Numbered from the stretch's first letter, positions 31,561-40,537 are shown. The stretch is 64,000 bases of DNA from [Leptolyngbya] sp. JSC-1 (GCA_000733415.1 KL662191.1:4188308-4252307), one strand, 5' to 3'. Numbers and translations: made by a program. The notes: generated by a model from the sequence alone, not told the origin.

Positions 31561-32823
31561 TCAATCCCACTTCAAAATCTGCCGGGTTTCACGGGCGGCT
31601 CGTTGCATGGCTTGTTCTGCACTTAGCCGTCCAGTAATGGCCGCGCTCAGGTAGCGTTGGAGCACATCCGAGACTTGGGCATATTGACGAATTGGCGGAC
31701 GCAGCACGGCTCGATCGGCGACGGCTAAAAGCTGAGTGTAGTGGGGGTATTTTTGCAGAATTTGGGCATCGCTAAACAGGGAGCGACGGGTCGGAACATA
31801 GCCCTGATCGAGCACAAACTGCCGCTGAGCAGCCTCACTGGTGAAGAACTCGATGACCTGCCATGCCGCCTCTGGATGCTGAGTAGTAGCTGCCATGCCA
31901 AATCCCCAACCGCCCTGACAGGAGCCGCCCTCCTGGTTGGGAGCATGAATCATCGACTTGAGGGCCACCTTGCCGCGTATGGGCGAATCGGGGCGGTTCA
32001 CTTCCGTCCAGACAAAGGGCCAGTTGCGCAAAAAGGCGGCCTTACCGCTGCGAAACAATCGCAGAGTATCGTACTCTACGTAATTGGTGACACCTGGTGG
32101 AGAAATGCCCTGGTCGATCAACTCCCGCAGGTACTGGGTGGCGGCAATTGCAGCAGGCTGATCGAGTCCTACCTGTTTAGCAGCCAAATCAATCCAAAAG
32201 CCACCAAACCCCTTGACCACTTCTACAAACACCGTTGCTAAGCCCTCATATTGGGCACCCTGCCAAAGATAGCCCCAGTCTACCAGTCCCTGTTGCTGCA
32301 AAATCTGCGAGGCGGTTACTAAGTCAGCAAAGGTTTCGGGCGGTTGCAGTCCGGCAGCTTCTAGCAAATCGGTGCGGTAATACAACATCCCGACATCGGA
32401 ACGAAACGGCATCCAGTAAAAGCCATGTTCCACTTTGCCACCAGCCACATCGGTAGGCATAAAGGCGGCCAGTTCTGCCTCGCTGATTCGGGGTGAGAGG
32501 TCTTGCAGCCAGCCTGCTGCGGCAAATTTGGAAGCCCAGATAATATCGGCGTAGATCAGGTCGTAGGGCGCTTTTCCCAGCAAAAAGGAGGTAGTGTAAA
32601 GGTCTTCCACATCATTGGTGGTGCGGGGACCGGGTACTACATTGAGATGAATGTCTGGATGCTGGGCTTCAAAGGCATCGATCAAAATTTGTAACCGCTC
32701 TGCCTCGGCGGCAATCACCATGAATGTAATCGTCACCGGTTGGGGTAAGGCAATGCTGCTGCGCAAACATACCAGCAGAGCCACGAGCGCAACCAAAATC
32801 CACCGATAGATTAACCGAATCAT
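31561..32823 (-). CDS. Extracellular solute-binding protein, family 1 (sugar-type ABC binding protein)
   Basis: 420 residues with a signal peptide or anchor (IYRWILVALVALLVCLRS). The family 1 fold is clear: ITFMVIAAEAERLQILIDAF, YDLIYADIIWASKFAAAGWL, GMLYYRTDLLEAAGLQPPET, AAFLRNWPFVWTEVNRPDSP, GGWGFGMAATTQHPEAAWQV. Such proteins feed sugar ABC importers of the MalE type, but no permease or ATPase gene is here. Its ATG overlaps the TGA of the STAND gene upstream (ATGA, 32820-32823), so the two are translationally coupled. This is an odd partnership, and a sensing role is possible. Confidence 0.9.
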   Translation of the reverse strand: MIRLIYRWILVALVALLVCLRSSIALPQPVTITFMVIAAEAERLQILIDAFEAQHPDIHLNVVPGPRTTNDVEDLYTTSFLLGKAPYDLIYADIIWASKFAAAGWLQDLSPRISEAELAAFMPTDVAGGKVEHGFYWMPFRSDVGMLYYRTDLLEAAGLQPPETFADLVTASQILQQQGLVDWGYLWQGAQYEGLATVFVEVVKGFGGFWIDLAAKQVGLDQPAAIAATQYLRELIDQGISPPGVTNYVEYDTLRLFRSGKAAFLRNWPFVWTEVNRPDSPIRGKVALKSMIHAPNQEGGSCQGGWGFGMAATTQHPEAAWQVIEFFTSEAAQRQFVLDQGYVPTRRSLFSDAQILQKYPHYTQLLAVADRAVLRPPIRQYAQVSDVLQRYLSAAITGRLSAEQAMQRAARETRQILKWD

Positions 32824-35800
32824 CGCTCTACCGCTCCCAGTAGCTTCAACGTCGCTTTTTGGGCCTCGGTTAACCCAGACACGCGACTGATATTCATACC
32901 TTCATAGGGACGATCGGCTCGCAGCGTCTTTAAGCAGGTTCCTGTTTGCATGTCCCAAATTTTGATCGTTTCATCGTGGCTGCCACTGGCGAGGTGCTGA
33001 CCATCCGGACTCCAGCTAATCGAGCGCACCAGGTTGGTATGACCTTCCAGCACGGAGAGGCATTCCCCTGTCTCAGGTTGCCAGATCCGAATTGTGCGGT
33101 CATCACTGCTGCTAGCCAACAGGCGGCCATCCGGACTCCAGGCCACAGCCCAGACCCAGTTTTTATGCTCGGTGAGCCGATACAGACAAGTGCCATGCCG
33201 ATTCCAGATCCGGATCGTACAGTCATCGCTACCGCTCGCTAGCCGGTCACCATCAGGATGCCAAGCGACGCACAGCACCCAATCCTGATGACCCTGCAAT
33301 GTTTTAAAGCATTCACCCTCTGTGTTCCACAGTTTCACGGTGCGGTCGTCATTACCCGTTGCGAGGATTGTGCCATCTGGACTCCAAGCCACCGCCAAGA
33401 TTCGACTAGCCCCTGTCTGTAGGGTAGTCAGGCTCTGCCCCGTCAACCCATCCCAAATCGCCATCGCTACACTGCTGCTGGCTGCCGCCAGTCTCTCGCC
33501 CTTGGGGTGCCAGCCAATTGACCGCACTGGGCTACCGTGCCCCTGCATCTGTTTTATCAATTCGCCGGTCTGGATATCCCAAAGTTTGATGGTACGGGAC
33601 TGTCCACCGCTTGCCAGGAGAGGTCTGCTGGGATGCCATGCTAGAGACCAAAGCGCCTGATCATGACCGCGCAGCGTTTTCAGCATCTCGCCGCTGTCCA
33701 GATCCCAGATTCGCACCAAGTGATCATCGGTGCCGCTGGCGAGTAGAGGCGCATTGGGATGCCACGCCACCGCCGATACTGGATTGGCGTAACCTTGCAG
33801 AGTCCGGAGACATTCGCCACTCTGCCAGTCCCACAGCTTCACGGTTTGGTCATCACTACCGCTGGCCAGACTATTGCCATCCCGACTCCAAGCCACCATC
33901 CAAACCAGGTTACTATGGCCTTGCAGAATTTTTAGACACTGCCCCGTAACACCGTTCCATAGTCGAATCGTCTGATCAAACGAAGTGCTGGCGAGAATGT
34001 TAGACGCTACAAGTTTGTGATTAGTTTCAGAATTACTGGTGTGAACGGGCTGCCAAGCGACCGACCACACAGAACTTTGATGCCCCTGTAGAATTTGACA
34101 GCATTCTCCGGTTGACACCTGCCACACTCGCACGGTTTTGTCGTAGGAGCCACTTGCCAGTAGTTGATCATCGTGACTCCAGCTCAGCGAACGCACCGAG
34201 TTTGTATGGCCTTTGAAGCAGCTAAGGTATTCACCCGCCACCGACCACAGCCGGATCAGGCAATCCGCACCACCGCTGGCTAAACGGGTGCCATCCGCAC
34301 TCCAGGCAACTGACCAGATCGCCCCCTGATGGGCTTCTACTGTTCTCAGGCAGGTTCCATTCGCCGTGTCCCAGAACTGAATCGTCTGATCATCACCACT
34401 GCTTACCAATAGATTAGATTGAGGATGCCAAGCTACCGAGCGGACAAAGCTCGTGTGTCCCGACAGCACTAGGCAGCTACCCGTCTGAGTATCCCAGATC
34501 CGAATCGTCTGATCATGGGAACCGCTGGCTAAGAACCGTCCGTCTGGACTCCAAGCCACCGCCACTACCCAGCCCCGATGGCCTTCTAGCGTCAGAAACG
34601 GCTGGCCATCCAACTGCCAAAGCCGAACCGTGCCGCTTAAATCTCCCGTCGCCAACACATCCTTTGTCGGACAAAACCCCACCGCCAGCACGCTGCCGAA
34701 GAGCTGGGTAAAGGCCGAGTCGCTGAAGCGAGCATCCTGGAAATTCACCTGCTGGAGCGTCATTCCCTGGAGATAGGCATGGCGCAAACTCAAGCCAGAA
34801 AAGTCGTAGCCTGCTAGATTGAGCTGGAGCTGACAACAGAGATTCAACAAATTGCCGCCGGCATAATTGGCTGCAGTTTCGGTGTCGCGTAGAGATGCCA
34901 GAATTCGCTGGATATGTTGGCTGATAGCCCGTTCCGAACCCAAGGCAGCCCGCAGGCTGTTGGCAATCGGAGTCAGAATCAACCGTAGCTGGGCACGCAT
35001 CAGGTAATCTTTGAGCGTGGTTTTGAGCAAGGCATAGCGGCCAAAGAACTGGAGCGAGCGGGTAATCAGCTCGGTGGAGATCTGTTCGATCAGGCGATGG
35101 GTCACGTACTCCATCACTACGGGCTGCTCGGTGTAGGCTCCAGATCGCCGTTCAATCAGACTGCGCCATGCCAGCGACTCCAACGCCTCCAGCAGGCTGG
35201 CGCGTGTCACCACCGGCCCAATATCCGTAGCCAATTCCGCCACCGATGTCCATTCTCGATTGATCGCCAACCAGTAGAGAATCGTTTGTTCTAGCCAGGA
35301 GAGCCGCTCAAACTGCTGATCGAGTAAGCGCCGCAGGCCATTGAAGACGGTAGTTTCTTCGGCAAAAAACAGGGCAATGTCGCCGTCAAACAGACTTTGA
35401 ATCGAGGTGGCAACAATTTTCAGCGCTAGGGGACTACAGCTATAGTGCTCACACAACTGCTGTTTCTCTGATTCGCTGCCAATCAACTCTCTGGCATTGA
35501 CCAGTGCCAAAGCCGCCTCACGCGAGCCGCTCATCCGCAACGACCGCACCCATGCATCCATGCCTTCTAGGGTGGCAACCTCCGCTGGTTTTTCCCGACT
35601 GGTAAGCAGGACGCAGCTCTGATGCCCTGCCTCACCAACCAAACGCAGCAGACGGCCATAGTCTTCGTAGTCGGGTTGGTAATAGCCCGCCCGATCACCG
35701 GCCTGCATAATTGTTTCCAGGTTGTCGAGAATCACCAGACAGCGATGGGTGCGCAGCCAGTGCAACAGCCGCTCTGATTTGGCCTGGGTGTCTTGCTGCC

Positions 35801-36464
35801 CCGAAAGAAAGGTAACGAGATCGGCCAACAAATCGTCTAAGGGCGGGGCATTGCGCAATGAACGCCAGATCACATACTCGAACTGATCCTGAAGCTGCTC
35901 TGCAATCTTAGCCGCTAGCGAGCTTTTACCCATGCCGCCCATACCCAATAGCGCCACCAACCGGCAGCGGTCTTGCAGCATCCACTCAGTTAGAGTGTTT
36001 AACTCTTCAGTGCGGCCATAGAAGACCGAAACATCGATCGCTTCGCCCCAGTCGGCGCTAATGAGCTTTTGCGTCAGAGGTCCTGGCTGCGGGAAATGGG
36101 GTTCTGCCGAAGCAGGCGGGTTGGATGCGGGTTGGACTGGCTGCGGGGTTGGGGGAGGTGCGGATGCTCGGTGGGCCAATTGAGCCAGTTTTTCTGGAGC
36201 GAGCTGTTGGCGCAAAATTCCGCGCAGGTTGGTTTTGTTGAGCTTGCGGCCAAACGTGTGACTCAATAATTTCCAAAACTTTGGCCCCACATCGCGTTGC
36301 AGGTAGTTGGTGGAATAGCCAGATGCGGCAGCCATTTGCTCATAGGTCTGATCCTCCCAGGCTCCTCGTAGCAGGGTCACTTCCACATCCGTCAGTGGAC
36401 GGTTAGTCTGAGACACTACGGCTGTGTTAATTACCTCAAGGGCTTGCTCGAACTCCATGCTCAA
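32820..36464 (-). CDS. STAND NTPase: HTH, NB-ARC-type ATPase, WD40 (14 repeats), protein 2
   Basis: 1214 residues, paralogue of the 25381-29070 protein with the same order. HTH covers 1-80 (LTDVEVTLLRGAWEDQTYEQ, GYSTNYLQRDVGPKFWKLLS), then a Pro-rich linker. Walker A is GMGGMGKSS (about 174-182), Walker B RCLVILDNLET, then CVLLTSREK and SCSPLALKIVATSI, a pentapeptide-like bridge, and fourteen WD40 repeats. WD repeat 6 has a 17-residue insertion (VHTSNSETNHKLVASNI). It ends RPYEGMNISRVSGLTEAQ. The blades have diverged from protein 1, while HTH and NTPase remain close, suggesting different ligands but shared output. Its stop codon overlaps the solute-binding-protein start. Confidence 0.92.
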   Translation of the reverse strand: MSMEFEQALEVINTAVVSQTNRPLTDVEVTLLRGAWEDQTYEQMAAASGYSTNYLQRDVGPKFWKLLSHTFGRKLNKTNLRGILRQQLAPEKLAQLAHRASAPPPTPQPVQPASNPPASAEPHFPQPGPLTQKLISADWGEAIDVSVFYGRTEELNTLTEWMLQDRCRLVALLGMGGMGKSSLAAKIAEQLQDQFEYVIWRSLRNAPPLDDLLADLVTFLSGQQDTQAKSERLLHWLRTHRCLVILDNLETIMQAGDRAGYYQPDYEDYGRLLRLVGEAGHQSCVLLTSREKPAEVATLEGMDAWVRSLRMSGSREAALALVNARELIGSESEKQQLCEHYSCSPLALKIVATSIQSLFDGDIALFFAEETTVFNGLRRLLDQQFERLSWLEQTILYWLAINREWTSVAELATDIGPVVTRASLLEALESLAWRSLIERRSGAYTEQPVVMEYVTHRLIEQISTELITRSLQFFGRYALLKTTLKDYLMRAQLRLILTPIANSLRAALGSERAISQHIQRILASLRDTETAANYAGGNLLNLCCQLQLNLAGYDFSGLSLRHAYLQGMTLQQVNFQDARFSDSAFTQLFGSVLAVGFCPTKDVLATGDLSGTVRLWQLDGQPFLTLEGHRGWVVAVAWSPDGRFLASGSHDQTIRIWDTQTGSCLVLSGHTSFVRSVAWHPQSNLLVSSGDDQTIQFWDTANGTCLRTVEAHQGAIWSVAWSADGTRLASGGADCLIRLWSVAGEYLSCFKGHTNSVRSLSWSHDDQLLASGSYDKTVRVWQVSTGECCQILQGHQSSVWSVAWQPVHTSNSETNHKLVASNILASTSFDQTIRLWNGVTGQCLKILQGHSNLVWMVAWSRDGNSLASGSDDQTVKLWDWQSGECLRTLQGYANPVSAVAWHPNAPLLASGTDDHLVRIWDLDSGEMLKTLRGHDQALWSLAWHPSRPLLASGGQSRTIKLWDIQTGELIKQMQGHGSPVRSIGWHPKGERLAAASSSVAMAIWDGLTGQSLTTLQTGASRILAVAWSPDGTILATGNDDRTVKLWNTEGECFKTLQGHQDWVLCVAWHPDGDRLASGSDDCTIRIWNRHGTCLYRLTEHKNWVWAVAWSPDGRLLASSSDDRTIRIWQPETGECLSVLEGHTNLVRSISWSPDGQHLASGSHDETIKIWDMQTGTCLKTLRADRPYEGMNISRVSGLTEAQKATLKLLGAVER

Positions 36465-36521
36465 CCTTTTTGCTCAACCTTCAAGGCGTCATTTAAGACC
36501 TAATTCAAAGCTCAAATTGAC

Positions 36522-36648
36522 TACAGCTTACAGCCTTTTTCAGGCTAGGGAAGTAGAAAAACGGGGTGCAAGGCACTGCCCCTGCGTGGGGGCTTCGCCC
36601 CCACCACCCCCCATACCTCACATGAGTGAAAACCGCTGTAGATTCATC
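36522..36648. mobile_element. MITE-like dispersed repeat with imperfect terminal inverted repeats
   Basis: The left end CTACAGCTTACAGCC then TTTTTCAGG, and the right end TGAGTGAAAACCGCTGTAG, form an imperfect inverted repeat. The middle contains two GC-rich hairpins (GGGGTGCAAGGCACTGCCCC and GGGGGCTTCGCCCCC). A related copy sits inverted at 10658-10730. There is no coding capacity. Mobility is inferred from the two copies and ends. Confidence 0.5.
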
Positions 36649-36706
36649 TCAACTAACCAGGTTTCCTGACTCTTTGCCCATCCCAAGCATCGTATTGAAA
36701 TCAAAT

Positions 36707-36735
36707 CATATTTTGCTGAGATTGTTTGATATCTT
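36707..36735 (+). promoter_or_regulatory. Degenerate operator copy C
   Basis: AAATCATATTTTGCTGAG (36703-36720) and TTTGATATCTTCCAAAA (36725-36741) align with AAACCATACTTTTCTGAGG and GGTTCATACCTTCCAAAA of copy B, with the two heptamers (36707, 36728) again 21 bp apart. The third and fourth heptamers are not recognisable. It could serve bioD or the divergent STAND2 gene, or be a relic. Confidence 0.4.
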
Positions 36736-37011
36736 CCAAAAAACTTTTGTTCGTGCTGATGTTAGATAGAGACCAAGAGAGATCAGTAAACAGATAACGC
36801 TTTGCTTGAGCTGTTACAGACCTGTATTGTCCGCTTTGGAGTCAACTGCTGCGATGCAATCCAAACTAGCCTTGTTGGCCAAGTAACTTTCCGGAAGCGG
36901 GTTCTGTGTGTCGGCTCAGTTTGAACTGTCGGCGTTGAGAATTTTTTCAAGCCTTCAGGATGAATGCCATTGAGAGCTACAGTGAGTGTATCGATTGACT
37001 TAGCCGACCCT

Positions 37012-37626
37012 ATGCCATTTCCTGCTCAATTTTTTGTTACCGGCACAGATACCAATGTCGGAAAAACTGTTGTCTCGGCCATGTTGGCGCTGGGGTTGGG
37101 AGCCGCCTATTGGAAGCCTGTGCAGTCTGGGCTAGAGCCAATCACCGACACCGAGTACGTGCGCCAAACCACCGGGTTAGACGCTTCCCACTTTATTCCA
37201 GAGCGGTTTCGCCTCACCGAACCCCTGTCACCTCATGCCTCAGCCGCTATTGACGGAGTCAAGATTGCCCTGAGTGACTTTCAGCTTCCTGTTACCACTA
37301 AACCGCACCTGATTGTGGAAGGAGCCGGAGGGCTGATGGTGCCCTTAAATCAGCAGGATTTCATAATTGATTTAATCCAGCATCTCGATCTGCCCGTGTG
37401 TTTGGTGGCTCGCAGCACACTAGGCACGATCAACCACACCCTCCTCTCGATTGCCCAACTGCGCCGCGCTCAGGTGCCAATTCTGGGCGTGATTCTAAAT
37501 GGCCCCAAAAATCCCAGTAACCGGGATGCGATTGCCCACTACGGTCAGGTGCCAATTTTGGGCGAACTAGAACCCCTAGCGACCATCAATCCTGATACAC
37601 TCAAACAGGCGCTCGCTCGTCTTTAG
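37012..37626 (+). CDS. bioD: Dethiobiotin synthetase
   Basis: 204 residues from the ATG at 37012 (the frame is open 16 codons further with no conserved sequence). It closes the ureido ring of dethiobiotin from DAPA, CO2 and ATP. P-loop FFVTGTDTNVGKTVVSAML, substrate loop YWKPVQSGL, Mg/ATP residues in LIVEGAGGLMVPLNQ, and CLVARSTLGTINHTLLSI are all present. bioA starts 15 bp after the stop codon, so the two steps before biotin synthase are encoded together. bioB and bioF are not in the window. Confidence 0.94.
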   Translation: MPFPAQFFVTGTDTNVGKTVVSAMLALGLGAAYWKPVQSGLEPITDTEYVRQTTGLDASHFIPERFRLTEPLSPHASAAIDGVKIALSDFQLPVTTKPHLIVEGAGGLMVPLNQQDFIIDLIQHLDLPVCLVARSTLGTINHTLLSIAQLRRAQVPILGVILNGPKNPSNRDAIAHYGQVPILGELEPLATINPDTLKQALARL

Positions 37627-37641
37627 CCGGTTCTATTGCCT

Positions 37642-38973
37642 ATGCACCCCCATCTCTGGTATCCCTACACCCAAGCCAAAACCGCGCCACCGCCGCTCAA
37701 GGTCAAGTCTGCTCAGGGCATTTGGCTAGAGTTAGAGGATGGCCGTCGAGTCATGGACTGCATTTCGAGCTGGTGGGTAAACCTGCATGGCCATGCCCAT
37801 CCCCAAATTGCCACCGCCATCTATCAGCAGGCCAAAACCCTAGAGCAGGTGATTTTTGCCGGATTAACCCATGATCCAGCAGAGCAGTTGGCCGAGCAGC
37901 TCTTGCCGCATTTGCCGTCTGACTTAAAGCGGGTATTTTATTCCGATAATGGTTCCACGGCTGTAGAAGTGGCGCTGAAGATGGCCTATCAGTACTGGGT
38001 AAACAAAGGAGTGAATCTGGAAGTGAATCCAGACGTAAATTCAGACGTGAATCCAGGCGCGAATTTAGCTGGGCAGCGTGGCACGTTCATCGCTTTCGCT
38101 GGGGCCTATCATGGCGATACATTTGGTACAATGGCCGTTGGAGCACGCTCGTTGTTTTCTCAGGTGTTCTCCGATCTTTTATTTCAAGTGGAGTATGTGC
38201 CGTTTCCAGCCACCTATCTGGGCGATACTACTGTGCAGTCTCAAGAAGATGCTGTCCTTGAGTTGCTGAAAACCAAGCTGGAGCAGATGCCCTACGCCGG
38301 TATTTTGATTGAGCCACTTGTGCAGGGAGCTGGCGGAATGCGGATGTGTCGGCCAGAGTTCCTTCAACGTTTACGCCAAATCGCCAATCAGTTCAACACC
38401 CTGTTAATCTTTGACGAAGTAATGACAGGCTTTGGCCGTACCGGCGATTGGTTTGCCTGCGTTAAAGCTAGCGTTCAGCCAGATATTATTTGTTTATCTA
38501 AAGGGATTACTGGTGGCTTTCTACCGCTAGCTGTGACCATTTGCACCGAAACAATCTATCAAGCATTCTACAGTGATGATCCGCTCAAAACCCTGTACCA
38601 CGGCCATAGCTACACGGCTAATCCCCTCGGCTGTGCGGCAGGACTCGCCTCCCTGAAGCTGATGCAGGAAAACGAGTCGCGGTTCAAAGGCATGGAAACT
38701 AAACACCGCCAGCATTTGGCCGCTCTAGAAACCCATCCCAAACTAGAGAACCTGCGGGTAACGGGCACCATCGCGGCGATGGACATTGTCACTAACGCCG
38801 AGACCAGCTACCTCAATCCAGTCGGACCGCAACTGCGCCAACAGGCACTAGACCGAGGTGTGCTGCTGCGCCCGCTTGGTAATGTGCTATACCTGATGCC
38901 GCCCTATTGCATTACCGATGATGAACTGACGCAAGTATACGAAACCATTGCCGCAATTCTGGAAACCCTTTGA
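37642..38973 (+). CDS. bioA: Adenosylmethionine-8-amino-7-oxononanoate aminotransferase
   Basis: 443 residues from the ATG at 37642; an in-frame TTG six bases earlier is less likely. PLP fold-type I class III aminotransferase converting KAPA to DAPA with SAM as amino donor. Key motifs: HLWYPYTQ (typical BioA start), CISSWWVNLHGHAHP, YSDNGSTAVEVALKMAYQYW, GAYHGDTFGTMAVG, LIFDEVMTGFGRTG, and the PLP lysine in CLSKGITGGFLPL. About 25 residues between YQYW and the FIAFAGAYHGD strand (NKGVNLEVNPDVNSDVNPG) come from a 12-bp-type in-frame repeat (about 38005-38070) and are not in usual BioA. Confidence 0.95.
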   Translation: MHPHLWYPYTQAKTAPPPLKVKSAQGIWLELEDGRRVMDCISSWWVNLHGHAHPQIATAIYQQAKTLEQVIFAGLTHDPAEQLAEQLLPHLPSDLKRVFYSDNGSTAVEVALKMAYQYWVNKGVNLEVNPDVNSDVNPGANLAGQRGTFIAFAGAYHGDTFGTMAVGARSLFSQVFSDLLFQVEYVPFPATYLGDTTVQSQEDAVLELLKTKLEQMPYAGILIEPLVQGAGGMRMCRPEFLQRLRQIANQFNTLLIFDEVMTGFGRTGDWFACVKASVQPDIICLSKGITGGFLPLAVTICTETIYQAFYSDDPLKTLYHGHSYTANPLGCAAGLASLKLMQENESRFKGMETKHRQHLAALETHPKLENLRVTGTIAAMDIVTNAETSYLNPVGPQLRQQALDRGVLLRPLGNVLYLMPPYCITDDELTQVYETIAAILETL

Positions 38974-39050
38974 ACCTTTTACTAACCAAAGTACTTTGAA
39001 GTAAAAACTCCCTATTCACCCATCTACTCATCTATCTACTCATCCACCCA

Positions 39051-39632
39051 ATGCCCCTTGCTCCATGGCGTTCTTCCCTAGCCCGTGCCCTGCATCTCAA
39101 TCGTTCGCTGATCTATGCCCGCTATGTGCAGTTGGCAACTGTTCGCACTGATGGTCGTCCCGCTAATCGCACGGTGGTGTTTCGGGGTTTTCTCGACTCT
39201 ACAAATCAGCTCAAGTTTATTACCGACGATCGCAGCGAAAAAATCGAGCAGCTTACCGCGCAGCCCTGGGCCGAAGTTTGCTGGTATTTTCCCAAAAGCC
39301 GCGAGCAGTTTCGTCTGTTGGGGCAGTTAAGGGCGGTTGGCGCGAACGGGCCAGAACCATTGCTAAAAGCGCGACAAACCCAGTGGCAGGACCTCTCGGA
39401 TGCTGCTCGACTTCAGTTTGCCTGGGCCGCTCCGAAACAACCGCGTGCCGAAGCTAGTGCCTTTCACCCACCCCCACCGGACCCGATTCAGCCGTTGCCG
39501 AATTTCTGTCTGCTGCTGCTCGATCCGGTGCAGGTGGACCATTTAGAGCTGCGCGGCGATCCCCAAAACCGCAATCTTTACATCTATAATCCGGAACAAC
39601 AAAATTGGCAGATCGAGGCGATTAATCCCTAA
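39051..39632 (+). CDS. Pyridoxamine 5'-phosphate oxidase-like FMN-binding protein (Alr4036 type)
   Basis: 193 residues, split-barrel flavin-binding fold: APWRSSLARALHLNR, YVQLATVRTDGRPANRTVVF, LKFITDDRSEKIEQL, PWAEVCWYFPKSREQFRL, then NFCLLLLDPVQVDHLELRG. This is the cyanobacterial/plant Alr4036 subfamily, smaller than true PdxH, and its reaction is not established by sequence. It lies 77 bp after bioA on the same strand and may be co-transcribed, although no link to biotin is known to me. Confidence 0.85.
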   Translation: MPLAPWRSSLARALHLNRSLIYARYVQLATVRTDGRPANRTVVFRGFLDSTNQLKFITDDRSEKIEQLTAQPWAEVCWYFPKSREQFRLLGQLRAVGANGPEPLLKARQTQWQDLSDAARLQFAWAAPKQPRAEASAFHPPPPDPIQPLPNFCLLLLDPVQVDHLELRGDPQNRNLYIYNPEQQNWQIEAINP

Positions 39633-39748
39633 TGCAGTTAGCCAAGCCATCGAGCAAATCAACGAGCCACGCGCGCAAAGTAACCTGATCAGTCGATTGA
39701 TCAAATTCAGCAGTTGCAGATCACCATGCCGCCCAGTCCTGCCGATTC

Positions 39749-40537
39749 CTAGATCCCAGATCCGTCCAGGAATTGCTCGATCACCTTGTCATCAATTCGG
39801 CAACGGTCGTGTACTGCATGACTCTGTGCCGGCAGTTCACCAGCAGCAACCCCAACCGGAAGCGCTACAGGGCTAGTAGTGCGCTGCAATTCTTGTACCT
39901 GTTGTTCTAAAGCTTCGATGCGGTCCAGCAAGGCTCGGATCACCTGAGCTTCCGAGTCTGGCAGTTGACCGTGATCGAGGGGATCGACCCGTTCACCGGC
40001 TCGGTAAACAATTCGGCCTGGAATGCCAACCACAGTACAGTTTGCCGGCACATCGCGCAGCACCACCGAACCCGCTCCGATCCGGACATTATCGCCAATC
40101 AGCAGATTGCCCAACACTTTGGCCCCGGCTCCAACCACCACATTTTCGCCCAGCGTCGGGTGGCGTTTGCCGCTTTCCTTACCCGTACCGCCTAACGTTA
40201 CTCCTTGATAGATCAGGGCATAGTTCCCTACTATCGCCGTTTCTCCGATTACTACTCCCATGCCGTGGTCGATGAACACACCGCGTCCAATCGTGGCACC
40301 AGGGTGAATTTCGATTCCCGTCAAAAAGCGAGCGATATGGGAAACCAATCGGGGAATGAAGGGCAGATGCAGCTTAAATAACTGATGGGCGAAGCGATGC
40401 AGCAACAGAGCCTGCAAGCCAGGATAACAGAACAGTACCTCTAGCCAGTTGCGTGCCGCTGGGTCGCGATCAAAGATGATGCGAAAATCTTCTCTGAGAG
40501 TCTGTAGCACGGATTTCAGCACAGGTTGTTGCCCCAT
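39749..40537 (-). CDS. cysE: Serine O-acetyltransferase
   Basis: 262 residues. Makes O-acetylserine from serine and acetyl-CoA, first step of cysteine synthesis. Helical N-domain (LREDFRIIFDRDPAARNWLE), left-handed beta-helix of hexapeptides (GIEIHPGATIGRGVFIDHG, VVIGETAIVGNYALIYQGVT), the catalytic loop LGGTGKESGKRHPTLG and VVVGAGAKVLGN. The C-terminal tail (VGIPGRIVYRAGERVDP, then LLDRIEALEQQVQEL) is longer than in short bacterial CysE and ends in a coiled coil. Cytosolic. Confidence 0.94.
   Translation of the reverse strand: MGQQPVLKSVLQTLREDFRIIFDRDPAARNWLEVLFCYPGLQALLLHRFAHQLFKLHLPFIPRLVSHIARFLTGIEIHPGATIGRGVFIDHGMGVVIGETAIVGNYALIYQGVTLGGTGKESGKRHPTLGENVVVGAGAKVLGNLLIGDNVRIGAGSVVLRDVPANCTVVGIPGRIVYRAGERVDPLDHGQLPDSEAQVIRALLDRIEALEQQVQELQRTTSPVALPVGVAAGELPAQSHAVHDRCRIDDKVIEQFLDGSGI

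Larger units (their letters stand above)
36465..37011. other. 547-bp intergenic region with MITE-like element and operator copy C
   Basis: It separates the leftward STAND2 gene from bioD. It holds a dispersed repeat element (36522-36648) and a degenerate operator copy (36707-36735). No gene is accepted. The open frame before bioD (36964-37011) has no ribosome site. Confidence 0.5.

Noticed and set aside
25487..34836. Regularly spaced DNA similarity that could be taken for a CRISPR-like array
   Set aside because: The period (about 126 bp) and content are those of WD40 coding repeats. There are no short identical repeats with unique spacers and no cas genes.
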